A DNA stretch of 64,000 nucleotides, taken from positions 78,365 to 142,364 of the forward strand of contig SKCR01041831.1 in the NCBI GenBank assembly GCA_019454045.1, in the 5' to 3' direction. The notes beneath the pieces were generated by a model, which was not told the DNA's origin, did not search any database, and worked only from the letters and a program-made list of their open reading frames with translations. This document shows, one piece after another, positions 32,691 to 45,955 of this stretch. The DNA comes from Zanthoxylum bungeanum (Eukaryota > Streptophyta > Magnoliopsida > Sapindales > Rutaceae). How positions within the stretch are numbered: the first letter of the stretch is position 1; every line of letters starts with the position of its first letter. A program made the position numbers and the translations under genes.

Positions 32691-33853
32691 TCCGTTATGC
32701 TTACTGCAATAACTCTTTAATTCCGTCATCAAAATTAAGGATTAGATCCTTGTACCATGATGATGAAATTAAAGATCTTCATAGATCTATTCTTAGATCT
32801 TAGAAGTACAAATTGCATAAGAAGCTCTTTCGCTCACGTATGTCAGAGGGTACATCTGTCGAGCACTAAGTGTCACAGATGATTACTGACATCGATCAGC
32901 TAGGTTAACTGGGCATTACCTACGTGGCCGAGACTATCAAAGATTTGATCGTATAGTCTCTACCCAAAAGCTGGGGCAGGTTCATTGAGAACCAAGAGTA
33001 AACTCTTGGAGAGTTGATGGCTATGCTCTAGGAGGCAGAGCTAGAGCTTCTAAAAGTGGCAAAGGCAAAATCATCATAGTCTTCTGGGAAGACAAAGGAC
33101 ATATCCCAAGATGTCTGCCTAAACTTTGGCAAACGGGGTCACTGGATGTGTGACTGCCGTATGGACAAGGTAGACATGAAGGAAGTGAAGAAGTGGCAAG
33201 GCTCCGACTTCAAATATGTTTGTCATAAACATGTTCACTATTAGTTTCAAAATTAGATTTTTGATACTAGATGTGGTACATAGATATGTACTGATGTGCA
33301 GAATCTGCTGATAAGCAGGATACTGACTTCAGTTGAGATCTAAACTACGAATCGAAAACGAGACGAGAGTCGCTGTTTTAACCGTAGAATCTTAAGTTTA
33401 TGAACTACCCTTCGGGTATGTACTTAAAATTAGGAAACTGTTATAATGTACCTAGTTTGACTAGAAACATTATCCCTATATCAGAGTATAATCCGTTGTG
33501 GATATACCTTTATATTCTAGAACACTAAAGTTTTTTATTTTATAAAGATGATATTGAGATAAGAACATTAGATGTGAATAATAATATTTATATTTTGAAT
33601 ATAAATGAATCTCAAACGTATGACATGACAAACAAATAGCTCAAACTGAATTAATCAGATGAGACTTATAAGTGGCATTGTTGTCTGGGACACATTAAAC
33701 AAGACTCGTATTTCCACACTTTTGAAGAGTAGATACAAGGACGGATTTGATTCTATTCAAATAATGTCTACGAATCTAGTTTATTAGGCAAAGTGCCAAA
33801 AACACTTTTTACTTGGTAAAAGTGTAAGTGCCACCGATCTGTTAGCCCTCGTT
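32691..33853 (+). pseudogene. Dead gag, protease and integrase N-terminus of C
   Basis: Zinc knuckle relic near 33115-33156 keeps C, G, H and final C but has phenylalanine at the second cysteine (CLNFGKRGH). Protease relic near 33255: the catalytic DTG reads DTR. The integrase zinc region near 33670-33700 reads WHCCLGHIK, but a stop precedes it. Many stops and shifts. D interrupts it after CATAG at 33858. Confidence 0.75.
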
Positions 33854-33858
33854 CATAG

Positions 33859-35909
33859 TGTTGGACAATTATGACCTATAGCGTCACTATTTGTACAGAT
33901 CATGGTGTTGTTGTACAAATTAACTATGTGACAAAGGAGATTTCTCTCTTATCATTTGTGATTAGATCACCTAGATGTATAAATGATAAGAGGTCCTTAT
34001 GATTTGTTCCTGGATTGAGAATGATATGAGACAGTATCAGTCCACGAAGGATAAATCATTAAATATCCCTAGTCAGAGTATTATCGAGATTGGACATCGA
34101 TGAATGCGTAAAAGACTAGTATTACACTTGTGCGCATTGTGAGGGCATAACGACATAGTTCTCATATATTTGGGTATATGATACTCATGCAAGTGTAATA
34201 GGAGGTTGTGTTTTACCGATGATACGGGAAACAGCTTCGTTCTGGATAGACCCCCTCAAAATTCATTGGTATTATGACTATGTGTCTATCGAAGTCCGAA
34301 ATCAGGGTAGGTGTATTTGGTCTTAACCTGAGACTTGCACCGCTAATACTTGCAACAATCAATATACTTTGGTTTTGGTCGTCCATGGCTTTAACAAGTT
34401 GTGTGTACAACTCTGCTGGGTATATTGAGAATCGTAGTGTGTTGGGTGTGATGTCAAGACGGAAGTATCACTCCAGTCATATGGAGATGATGATCGCGTA
34501 GGGATACAGTACTGGTTCTCCAAAGAGTTGCAACCATCGGGATAATATGACTTGGTCATGATTATCCGATAATAAGGAGACTAGTTGCTCGTAATCCGAT
34601 ATATGCTTCGTACGGGGCAGACACTCTACCATCCCCAGGCCTTGCATGTGATCATCCGATACTGGATCGAAATACGCAATACTCCGTCTACTACGCCTGA
34701 TACAGATCTTATATTCCTGTAAGGATATTGATGGAGAATTGGATAGGCATGGCGCTTTGCTAGAAGCCAACCCTATCTTGTAAATCGGTACAAACATAGT
34801 ACTAGGTACTTACGTGTTCGGATAGTCCGACGACCCGATTTACTGCCAACATTTCCAGGGATCTCATGGGTCGCTTCCCGAAGATTCACCGATGACGTAT
34901 GACTCGCACTTTTAATTAATATGGGATTAATTAGATGAGAGAGAAAATTAATCTGGGATTAATTGCGGAGATATTTTATCTGGGATAAAATATCAATAAA
35001 AGAGAGATCACGATTAATTTGGAATTAATCGATAAATTAATATATTCGATATATTAAACAAAATTGGATTTCGACGCTGAATTGAAATTAGATTTTAATT
35101 CGGGCAAACGAATTAATTTAGAATTAATTCATTAGCGACGTAAATAGTGATTTCGCTAGGCATAATCATTTAATTGCGTCGCAACGAAAAATTCGTTAAT
35201 TTAGAATTAGCGAACCCGAGCCCGAGATTATTTGCTAGCGCATTCACATTTCGAATTTGAGTGCGGCACGCAAGTCAAATCAAACGTCAAATCGCTAGTC
35301 GCATCTAGCGTCACATCATTCGTCAATCAAGTGATGGATGTCTTTCAGTATGAGTGATTGACACCAGTCACTATTCATGACTTGATGGAAGTTGATGGAA
35401 AGCATTTATGGCTTATTTTTTGGTAAAAGTATTAATTGATTTTTTTAAAATCAATTGTGTATTAGATACACTTTTATCAACCACCAACTCATTCTCTCTC
35501 ATGGCTCACGAATTGGAGCCAAATTCATCTCTTCTCTCTCGGCCTTAAAGGCATTTTCTTGTTCTGTTTTTCTGGGCAGAAACCGACCTTGAAGGGAAGC
35601 AAAATGTGGTGATTTTGTGGCAAAATCATCAAGAGCTAGCACTCCGTGAGACATGCGAAGGTGATAGGGAAGTCCACCCATGAGCATGGAAGTTTATAAC
35701 AAAGCTTGGAGCTTTTATGGACATCAATGGCCGAATTCTTGGAGGAGGAAACCAGCTCACTGCCAAATGCACCAAAGAGGTAGAAAAAGTTTTTGTTGTC
35801 CACCGCGTCGCTCAACCGATCGATGTAAGTATTCCGCGACTTTCTCCAATGTATTCACATGTATATTTATGCTTGTTATTCGATCCTCGGGGCTGTAGAA
35901 ACTCCAACA
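33859..35909 (+). repeat. 5' LTR of D with hairpin array
   Basis: Starts TGTTGGACAATTATGACC and ends GAAACTCCAACA. Triloop inverted repeats at 34912-35131, with the same order of stems as C. A further stem (AATTGATTTT and its complement) around TTT lies near 35426-35450. Confidence 0.93.
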
Positions 35910-35910
35910 A

Positions 35911-35922
35911 TGGTATCAGAGC
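35911..35922 (+). other. Initiator-Met tRNA primer-binding site of D
   Basis: TGGTATCAGAGC, perfect, one base after the LTR. Confidence 0.92.
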
Positions 35923-38460
35923 CATGTTGAAAAGCATGAAATTTGATTAGGGCTTAAAATTTGGGTAAATTGATTTTGAGCATGAATTTATGAAATTGGA
36001 TGAATGAATATGCTTAAATGTGTTTTATTGATGATTGATTGGATCAATTTGATCAAATGTTGTTTGGAAAAAATTTGTCCAAAATCTTAGCTTGGCTGAG
36101 AGATATAGCCCTAAATGTCTTGGTGATTTTTTGATTTTTGAGTCATTGGATGAGTTGGAATCAATTGGAAATGATGATTTAATGTTTAATTGGATCAATT
36201 GGATTGGATTTAAAATTGGATATAAAAATCCTCACTTTGCCGAGACTTGACTAGCATGTTTGGGTTTGATTTTTGATCAAAATGTGTTGGACACTAATTG
36301 ATGTAATTGAGCATGATTAATTAGGCTAATTGATGTTTTAGAAATGTTAATTGTGTAATTAATTGTGTAATACACTTTATGTAATTAAATTGTAAAATTG
36401 GGTTTTTGTAATTTAATTATATTGGGCCTATTTTAGAAATTGGGCTTGTAAAGTTGTTGATGGGCTTATTGGGCTTCGTTGTACTAAGTTGGGTTTAGGC
36501 TAATTGGTTAGATCCAATTGGGCCCAAAACCGCTTCCATAAAGCCCAAATGCGACTAATGGACCTTTAATTATTTAATTGGGTCTAATGAGCCTAAATTG
36601 ATTTCTAGGCTTATAGGGTTACTCCTTGATTGGGCTTTGGTTATTGGGTTTGACCCGAGTTGACCAAAAGTCCAAGCCTTAAAGAAATTAATTAAAATCC
36701 CATTGGACTTTAATTTAATTAACGTTGGACGTTAATCGGGCTTTGAGACCCGTAACGATTAAATTTGGAATTTAAGTCGTAAAGGTTCGTGAAATAAAGT
36801 GTGATATTTAATTTGGAATTAAATAGCGGATTTGTATTAAATACATATTAAATTGGATTTAAATGTTGTAGTTTAATTTAATTCAAGAATTTATACTTTG
36901 AGTACTTATTCGCAAAACGAGTTTGACTCGAGCAAAATCAAATCGTTGTTTGAACATTGGATGATCGCTAACTATCAGATTAATTAATTTGATTAGATTG
37001 ATTGATAACATGCTTGTGTGAATACATGGTTGCGATGCATGAATAATGTATATCAGATGGATATTAGATGGGTGAGGCAATTTTAGAAATTGTTGTAATA
37101 AATTTGGAATTTATTAATTGGACCTGCGTGTCCAGCCTTATTACCTCCTTATTCTTTGTATTCTCTTCTCACCTATTCCCCTCAATGTAAATGAGGTTTC
37201 TTTAGAAGTGTTGTGTAACGGGTAGAAGCAAATACTTGTGCTATTGGGAGAGAGGAAATGGAGAGATTTGATCTAGGATCAATGTGTAAAGTATCCATCC
37301 GCATATCATTATTATTTTATTATACGCGCTTTATTATGTATTTAGAATGCATGTTTAAGGGTGTATGATGATGAGACCTTAACAAAGATAATAAATTGGT
37401 TGCCAATTTGCACGCGAAAAACCCCCACAAAATATTAAGCGTTTTTCCTTCCATTGAGTGATTCTTACTCAAGATCCGAGACTGGCATTGGCTTATTGGC
37501 CAAAGTCAAGGCCTTTGTCCGTCGAAGATGTGTTTGAATCACGAGAGCTTTGTTCCATATTGGTGTCTTGTCCAAGTTGTGGTTTGTTGGCCAAAGTCAA
37601 GACCACTTCTTATCCATCGAAATTGATTACGAAGCTTTCCATGGTCAATGGGTCATGCTTAACTGGGATCACTAAGTTTGTTGTGCCAAAGCCAAGGCTT
37701 AGTTGATTCAGAGGAAAAAGGTTAGGCAATATATTGGATATATTGACATATATAAGATATATATTTCGGACTTGGATGTCCCCTACTGGATCTAGGAATT
37801 GGATTGGATCCAATTGATCTTAGAGATCTACCTAATTAATTATCATACAATTTTTTGGCCAAAGTCAAGATTGTGTGATATTTAACGGGATCCTAGCCCA
37901 CTAGGAAACACGATTTCCCAAGTACTTGAAAGAGGGTTAGAGGCTCGCCGAAAAATAGTGGGAGGCAGGAATTGAATTTGCAATATTCGTTTAATTACTT
38001 GCCATACGCGCTCAATCAAATATCATTCGTTAATAAATTAAATGTTAGTTGGACTAATATTTAAATTGTTGTTTTAATTAACAGTTGGACTGTATTCAAT
38101 CTATTAAATTATAGTTGATTAAATAGTTGGACTATTATAATCACTATAATAAATAGTACCTAAATCGTTGATTAAATAGTTGGACTATTAGAATCAAGAT
38201 ATAATTGAAAGATGGACATTTAAAACATAATCCTAGGGAAAATGTATTTAAATGGTTTAATTTTTCATATTGGGAATATAATTTCAGGATAGTCCTGCAA
38301 ACTAATAAGTTACATTATTTGATAAAATAACATATTATGCCTAAGCCCGGAGTTAAGCAAATAGTAGAGCATGATCTTTGGAAGATTCTTGTGATGATAA
38401 CTTTAGTGCTTAATCCATTAAACTTGCTAATTAGACTCCTTAATTTCTTAATCAGAACTA
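35923..38460 (+). other. Leader of D
   Basis: Same layout as C's leader: TTGGGCC tract (36410-36750), triloop inverted repeats (36759-36775 and near 36805, 36850 and 37099), the GGACCTGCGTGTCC block (37120-37240), TTGGCCAAAGTCAAG copies (37497, 37589, 37856) and the AT block (38040-38200). No gene. Confidence 0.65.
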
Positions 38461-41400
38461 AGGATTAGATTCTTAAAGTATGATAAAGAAATTGAAGGAT
38501 ATTCATAAATCTATTTTTAGATCTTAGAAGTACTTAATTGCAATAATTACCCTTGGAGAGTTAATGGCTAATCTCAATGAGACAAAGCCAAAGTTTGCAA
38601 TAGGCAAGTAGCGCAAGGCGCACCTTACTTCGACATTCCAGAATGCCAAGGCTAGGCCGAAAGGCTTCTGAAATGTGGAAAAGGGCAAAGGCTAAATCAT
38701 TATAGTCTTCTGGGAAGATAAATGACATATCCCAAAATGTCTGTCTAAATTATGGCAAACGGGATCGCGGAAGCGTGACTGCCGTTTGAACAAAGCAGAC
38801 ATGAAGGAATTGAAGACGAGCAAGGCTCTAACTTCAAATATGATTGTCATTATTATGTTCATTACTAGTATTAAAATTAGATTTTAAATACTTAGTGTGA
38901 TACATAAATATGCACTGGTGTTCAGAATCTGCTATGAGCATGATACTGACTTCGGTTGAGATTTATCTGTGAATTGGAAACATGACGAAAGTCGCTGTTT
39001 TAACCGTAGAAACCTAATTTAGGAACTACCCTTCGGGTGTGTACCTAAATTGGAAAGTGTTATAATGTAACTAGTTTGACTATAAACATTATCTCTGTAT
39101 CAGTGTATAATCTGTTGCGGATTTACCTTTATATTCTAGAACACTAAAGTGTTTTATTTTATAAAGATGATATTGAGATAAATACATTAGATGTGAATAA
39201 CAACATTTATATTTTGAATATAAATAAATCTCAAACATATAACATGACAAACAAATAGCTCGAACTGATTTGATCAGAAGAAACTAATTTGTGGCATTGT
39301 TGTCTGGGACACAATTAAACAAGACTCGTATATCTACACTTTTGAAGAGTGGGTACTAGGACAAATTTATTCCATTCAAATAAAGTCTAGGAATCTAGTT
39401 TATTGGGCAATGTGCCTAAAACACTATTTACTTGGTAAAAGTACAAATGCCACCGATTTGTTCACCCTAGTTCATGGTGAAGCAAGTAGGCCCATATCCA
39501 GCTAGGCTAGATGTGGATACGAATATTTCGTGACCTTTACGGATGTGGCATCGCGTTATGGTTATGTGTTTCTTTAAGAACACAAATCGGAAACTTTTAA
39601 AGTTTCGACACGAAGGAGACAAACAGATCGGCTAAAGTATTATATCGTCACGGTTAGACCATGATGAAAATAATTAAGCAATAAGTTTCTAATATACTTG
39701 AAAGAGTATAGTATTCTTTCAATGAGGACTCCTCCCGGAACACGTCATTTTGACGGTGTGTCTGAACTGAGTAATCGAATTTTGTTGGACATGATAAGGT
39801 TAATCATGAGTCGCTCTGAGCTACCATTTCCTTCAACGGATAAGCATAAACAATGCAAAAATTATTTAGAATAAGGTTCCATAAAATCTATTTGACAGAC
39901 TTCATATTAGATATGAACAGGAAAGAAACCAGTTTTCTCAATCTTGATAATTTGGGAATGCTAGGCATATGTTTGGATGATACCAAACTAGAACCCAAAT
40001 TGGATAAGTGCCAATTGTAGGTTATCATAGGGATACCAAAGTATTGTACTTATACATCTCACGAGAGAACAATTTAATTGTTGCTCACCATGCGATTTTC
40101 CTAAGAGGAATATCGATATGCAGTGTTAAGTGGGAGGATAGTAAAACTCAATGAAATTCAGAGTAATATTATTCCAGGCACCGAATCTTAATGGAACATA
40201 AATAGTTCATCAAGGATGAAATTATACCAGTAATCTTCGAATACACAAGAACCGCGTAAGTCGGAGAGAGTCAGAAGACAACCTGGGGTATGAGTTTGTG
40301 ATCTCACCTCATAAAGATGTCAATCTTTTGAGGAACACCAACTGACTACGTTTGAGGAAGTGATACAAGGTATCGACTCCCTATTATGGCAAAGCGCCAT
40401 GAGTTCGAAATGGATTCCATGTAAATCAACAAGTTTGGATACTAGTTGATGTACCGCAAGGCATTGTGTCTATTGGTACTATATCAGTCTTCAAGGAAGA
40501 CATACATGGAAGGCAACATACCAACGCACTAAGCTAGGCTTGTAGCGAAAAGGTATCGTTATCAACATTGTGTTGATTACGATTCAACCTTTTACCTGTT
40601 GCCACGGTAAATCCATTTGGATAATGCTTGCTAAAGCTGCATGTTTCATTTATGAAATATGTCAGCTGAACGGGAAAATCGCTTTCCTTAACTGGAAACC
40701 TTTTAGGAGGATGTTTACAACATCCTGTCGGTTTTGTCGTACCAAAACTAGCAAACAAGGTTTGCAGGTTATTCGATCCATGTTTGGATTGAAGCAAGCA
40801 TTAGGTTTTTGGAATTATCGTTTTGATGTAATCATAATAGTATATGATTTAATTCAAAACAAAATGATTCTTGTGTATATATGGAGGTTAGTGGGAGCGC
40901 ACTGAATGTGAAAGTCTTAAATAATGATAATACATCATTTCTCGAAAATGATATTCCCATAATTATAATCGGTGAAAGCTTGGCTTTCATGAAAACTCTC
41001 CGAGAAATCATACATTGAAAAATGTACGTGACCTGGTGTCTCATACGCTTTGAGCATATGGATTCAAAATCAGGCCAATCCAAGTGATAGTCACTCGATT
41101 GATATTAAGAATCTTTTAGTATCTTAGAGATCTAAGGATGCTGTCTTAAACTATGGAGAATGAGAATTTGAAGTGACTGGGATCACTGTAGCAAGTTTCC
41201 TAAACCGATAAAACGACTATAAGTCGTAACAATGGTACAATACAGTTTGAATAACAGAACAGTGAGCTGGAAATCTTCCAAGCAAGATACTGTTACCGAA
41301 TAAACAACAAATGCGGGTTATTACTGCAGCTAAGGCAGCAATAGAAGCCTTCTGGGTCGATATAAATCTAATTAGATTAGATATAGTTCTGTTAGCAGCT

Positions 41401-41611
41401 GAGCTAAAGAATTAATGGTCTCATCAACGATCCAGATACATACTTTGATATTCATCTAATTCGTTCGGATTATACATCGTGGCGATGTGATGATCTTATA
41501 AATCGCATCAGACGATAATCATGCAAATCCACTGACGAAAGCCTTTTCTCAGCAATTTGAGCCAACCGTACATAGTTCGGGTGTAAGACACTCGAGTGAC
41601 TGGCTATAGGC
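38461..41611 (+). pseudogene. Dead gag-pol of D
   Basis: Relics in copia order. Zinc knuckle near 38741-38785 has its histidine changed (CLNYGKRDR). Protease relic near 38890-38960. Integrase zinc region near 39290-39320. Integrase core about 39480-39850, where only short phrases such as ASRYGYVFL read. RT relic about 40560-40940, where FGLKQA-like and AFLN-like phrases survive in separate frames. The YVDD box near 40920 is lost. RNase H relic about 41300-41600. The longest frame is 111 residues. No enzyme can be made from it. Confidence 0.78.
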
Positions 41612-41623
41612 CAAGTGGGAGAT
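41612..41623 (+). other. Polypurine tract of D
   Basis: CAAGTGGGAGAT directly before the 3' LTR; same as in A and C. Confidence 0.88.
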
Positions 41624-43674
41624 TGTTGGAAAATTATGACCCATAGCGTCACTATTTGTACAGATCATGGTGTTATTGTACAAATTAACTATGTGACAAA
41701 GGAGATTACTCTCTTATCATTTGTGATTAGATCACCTAGATGTATAAATGATAGGAGGTCCTTATGATTTGTTGCTGGATTGAGAATGATATGAGACAGT
41801 ATCAGTCCACGAAGGATAAATCATTAAATATCCATAGTAAGAGTATTATCGAGATTGGACATCGATAAATGCGTAAAAGACAAGTATTACACTTGTGCGC
41901 GTTGTGAGGGCATAACAACATAGTTCTCATATATTTGGGTATAAGATACTCATGCAAGTGTAATAGGAGGTTGTGTTTTACCGATGGTACGAGAAACAGC
42001 TTCGCTCTGGATAGACCCCATCGGAATTCCATTGGTAGTATGACTATGTGTCTATGGAAGTCCGAAATCAGGGTAGGTGTATTTGGTCTTAACCTGAGAC
42101 TTGCACCGCTAATACTTGCGACAATCAATATACTTTGGTTTTGGTCGTCCATGGCTTAACAGGTTATGTGTACAACTCTGCTGGGTAAATTGAGAATCGT
42201 AGTGTGTTGGGTGTGATGTCAAGACGGAAGTATCACTCCAGTCATATGGAGATGATGATCGCGTAGGGATACAGTACTGGTTCTCCAAAGGGTTGCAACC
42301 ATCGGGATAATATGACTTGGTCATGATTATCCGATAATAAGGAGACTAGTTGCTCGTAATCCGATATATGCTTCGTACGGGGCAGACATTGTACCAGCCC
42401 CAGGCCTTGCATGTGATCATCCGATACTTGATCGAAATACGCAATACTACGTATACTACGCCTGATACAGATCTTATATTCCTGTAAGGATATTTCTGGA
42501 GAATTGGGTAGGCATGGCGCTTTGCTATAAGCCAACCTTGTCTTTTAAATCGGTACAAACGTAGTACTAGGTACTTACGTGTTCGGATAGTCCGACGACC
42601 CGATTTACTGCCAACATATCCGGGGATCTCATGGGTCGCTTCCCCGAAGATTCACCGATGACGTATGACTCGCACTTTTAATTAATCTGGGATTAATTAG
42701 ATGAGAGAGAAAATTAATCTGGGATTAATTGCGGAGATATTTTATCTGGGATAAAATACCAATAAAAGAGAGATAACGATTAATTTGGAATCAATCGATA
42801 AATTAATATATTCGATATATTAAACGAAATTGGATTTCGACGAGGAATTGAAATTATATTTTAATTCGGGCAAATGAGTTAATTTAGAATTAATTCGTTA
42901 GCGACGTGAATAGTGATTTCGCTAGGCATAATCATTTAATTATGTCGCATCAGAAAATTCGTTAATTTAGAATTAGCGAACCCGATCCCGAGATTATTTG
43001 CGAGTGCATTCGCATTTCGAATTCGAGTGCAGCACACAAGTCAAATCAAGCGTCAAATCATTAGTCGCATCTAGCGTCACATCATTCGTCAATCAAGTGA
43101 TGAATGTCTTTCACTTTGAGTGATTGACACCAGTCACTATTCATGACTTGATGGAAGTTGATGGAAAGCATTTATGGCTTATTTTTTGGTATAAGTATTA
43201 ATTGATTTTTTGAAAATCAATTGTGTATTAGATACACTTTTATCAACCACCAACTCATTCTCTCTCATGGCTCACGAATTGGAGCCAAATTCCTCTCTTC
43301 TCTCTCGGCCTTAGAGGCATTTTCTTGTTATGTTTTTCTGGGCAGAAATCGACCTTGAAGGGAAGCAAAGTGTGGTGATTTTGTGGCAAAATCATCAAGA
43401 GCTAGCACTCCGTGAGACATGCGAAGGTGATAGGGAAGTCCACCCATGAGCATGGAAGTTTATAACAAAGCTTGGAGCTTTTATGGACATCAATGGCCGA
43501 ATTATTGGAGGAGGAAACCAGCTCACTGCCGAATGCACCATAATGCAGAAAAAGTTTTGGTTGTCCATCGCGTCGCTCAACCGATCGATTTAAGTATTCC
43601 GCGACTTTCTCGAATGTATTCACATGTATGTTTATGCTTGTTATTCGATCCTCGGGGCCGTAGAAACTCCAACA
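41624..43674 (+). repeat. 3' LTR of D with hairpin array
   Basis: Starts TGTTGGAAAATTATG and ends GAAACTCCAACA; 2051 bp. The hairpin array at 42678-42898 copies that of the 5' LTR with few changes. A ten-base stem AATTGATTTT around TTG lies at 43200-43222. The frames listed on both strands here are shared with the 5' LTR and are not genes. Confidence 0.93.
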
Positions 43675-43679
43675 CATAG

Positions 43680-45943
43680 TGACGTAAGTGGGCCCATGTC
43701 TAGCTAGGCTAGAGATGGATATGAATACTTCGTAACTTTTACGAATGTGGCATCGCGTTATGGTTATGTGTTTCTTATGAAACACGAATCAGAAACTTTT
43801 GATAAATTCAAAGAGTTTCGACACGAAGTAGACAAACAGATCGGCAAGAGTATTAATACATCACGATTGGACTATGATAGAAAATACTTAAGCAATAAGT
43901 TTCTCGATTACCTGAAAGAGTATAATATTCTTTCACAGTGGACTCCTCCCGGAACACCTCAATTGAGCGGTCTTTCCGAACAGAGAAACCGAACCTTGTT
44001 GGACATAGTAAGGTTAATCATGAGTCGGTCTGAGCTACCATTTTCCTTCTAGGGATACGCATTAAACAATTCAATACTTATTTTGAATAAGGTTCCATGA
44101 AAATCTGTTTGACAGACTTCATATTAGATATAAACAGGAAAAAAACAGGGTTTTCTCATTCCTGAAGGTTTGGGAATGCTGGGAATATGTTTGGATGATA
44201 CCAAACTAGAACCCAAATCAGATAAGTTCCCAATTTGTAGGTTATCCTAGGATAACCAAAGTATAGTACTTATACAACTCACATGAGAACAATTTAATTA
44301 TTGCTCGCCATGCTGTTTTCCTAAGAGGAATACCTATATGCAGTGGTAAGTGGGTGGAAAGTAAAACTCGATGAAAATCAGAGTAATACTGTTCAAGGCA
44401 TTGATTCCTTAATGAAACACAAATAGTTCATCAGGGATGAAACTGTACCATAATATTCGAATACACAAGAACCGCGTAAGTCGGAGAGAGTCATAAAATA
44501 ACCCGAGAGGTATGGGTTTCTGATCTCACCTCAAGTAGATGTCAATCTTATTGAGGAAGACAAACTGACTACGTATGAGGAAGTGATACAAGGTATCGAC
44601 TCCCTATTATGGAAAATTGCCATGATGTCCGAAATGGATTCCACATATACCAACCAAGTTCGGACACTGGTGTTGTACCGGAAAGCATTGTGCTTATTGA
44701 TACTATATAAGTCTTCAAGGAAGACATACATAGTTGGCAACATACCAACGAACAAAGGTATGCTTGTAGCGAAAAGGTATCGTTATCAACATTGTGTTGA
44801 TTAGGACGAAACCTTTTATCCGTTGCCATAGTTAAGTCCATTCGGATAATGCTTGCTAATGCTGCATGTTTCATTTATGAAATATGGTAGTTGAACGTCA
44901 AAATTTCCTTCCTTAAACAGAAATCTTTTGGAGGATGTTTACAACATCCTGACGGTTTTGTGGTATCAAAACGAGCAAACAAGGTTTGCAAGTTAATTCA
45001 ATCCATTTATGGATTGAAGCAAACATTGAATTCTTGGGAATCATCGTTTTGATGTAATCATAATGGTGTATGTTTTAATTCAAAACAAAGATGATTCTTG
45101 TGTATATAAGGAGGTTAGTGGGAGCACACTGACAGTGGTTGTCCTAAATAATGATCATATATCATTTCTTGGAAATGACATTCCCATAATGCAATCGCTG
45201 AAAGCTTGGCTTTCTTGAAAATTCTCCATAGAATACTTGGGAGTGACAACATTTATTCTAGGAATAAGGATCTACTAGGATAGATCTAAAGGTTGTTGGC
45301 ACTCTCCGAGAACTCGTACATTGAAATAGATATACGCGACCTAGTGTCTCATATGCTTTGAGCATATGGAGCCACAATCAGGCCAATCCAAGTGATAGTC
45401 ACTGGATTGATGTTAAGAACATCCTTATGTATATTAGATGAACTAAGGATGCTTTCTTAAGCTATGGAGAAGGAGAACTTGAAGTGACTGGGTTCACTGT
45501 TGCAAGTTTCATAACCGATAAAAATGACTATAAGTCAAAAAAGGTACTATATAGTTTGAATAACGGAACTGTAAGCTGGAAATCTTCCTAGCAAGATACT
45601 GTTACCAAATAAACAACAAAAATGGAATATTGCTGCAGCTGAGGCAGCAATAGAAGCGATTTGGATCTATAATAATCCTAATCAGATTAGGTGTAGTTCT
45701 GTTGGCAGCTGAGCTAGGCTACAACACAGGCTAAAGAAATAATGGTCTAATCAACGATCTAAGTATATACTTCAATTATTTCATCTGATTCGTTCGGATC
45801 ATACATCATGGCGATGTGATGATCGAATAAATCGCATCAGATGATAACCATGCAAATCCGGTGACGAAAGTAGTTTCTCATCAGAAGTTTGAGCGACCCG
45901 TACATAGTTCAAGTGTAGAACACTTGAGTGATTGGCTATAGGC
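43680..45943 (+). pseudogene. Dead integrase core, RT and RNase H of C
   Basis: Resumes C after D. The longest piece is 43747-44052 (101 residues): an integrase core that reads well (SRYGYVFLM, QWTPPGTPQLSG, then SEQRNR with the catalytic E). The segment that should hold the second catalytic Asp and GGEY reads DYDRKY, so it is altered. RT relic about 44560-45130, with the YVDD box replaced by a LNND-like string near 45145. RNase H relic about 45590-45900, with AAAEAAIEA readable. Multiple frameshifts. Confidence 0.8.
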
Positions 45944-45955
45944 CAAGTGGGAGAT
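45944..45955 (+). other. Polypurine tract of C
   Basis: CAAGTGGGAGAT before the 3' LTR; same tract as in D. Confidence 0.85.

Larger units (their letters stand above)
33859..43674 (+). mobile_element. Element D of the A-D family, nested in C, probably the youngest
   Basis: Two LTRs of exactly 2051 bp (33859-35909 and 41624-43674), exact duplication CATAG (33854-33858 and 43675-43679), a perfect primer site and a perfect polypurine tract. Total 9816 bp. The LTRs look near-identical, while the pol region is riddled with stops and shifts. Being inside C, which is inside O, it is the youngest layer of the nest. Confidence 0.94.

Noticed and set aside
43402..43785. 127-residue minus-strand frame
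   Set aside because: It crosses the D/C boundary including the target duplication, so it cannot be an evolved gene.
44569..44874. 101-residue minus-strand frame
   Set aside because: Antisense shadow of the RT relic of C, which is readable on the plus strand.
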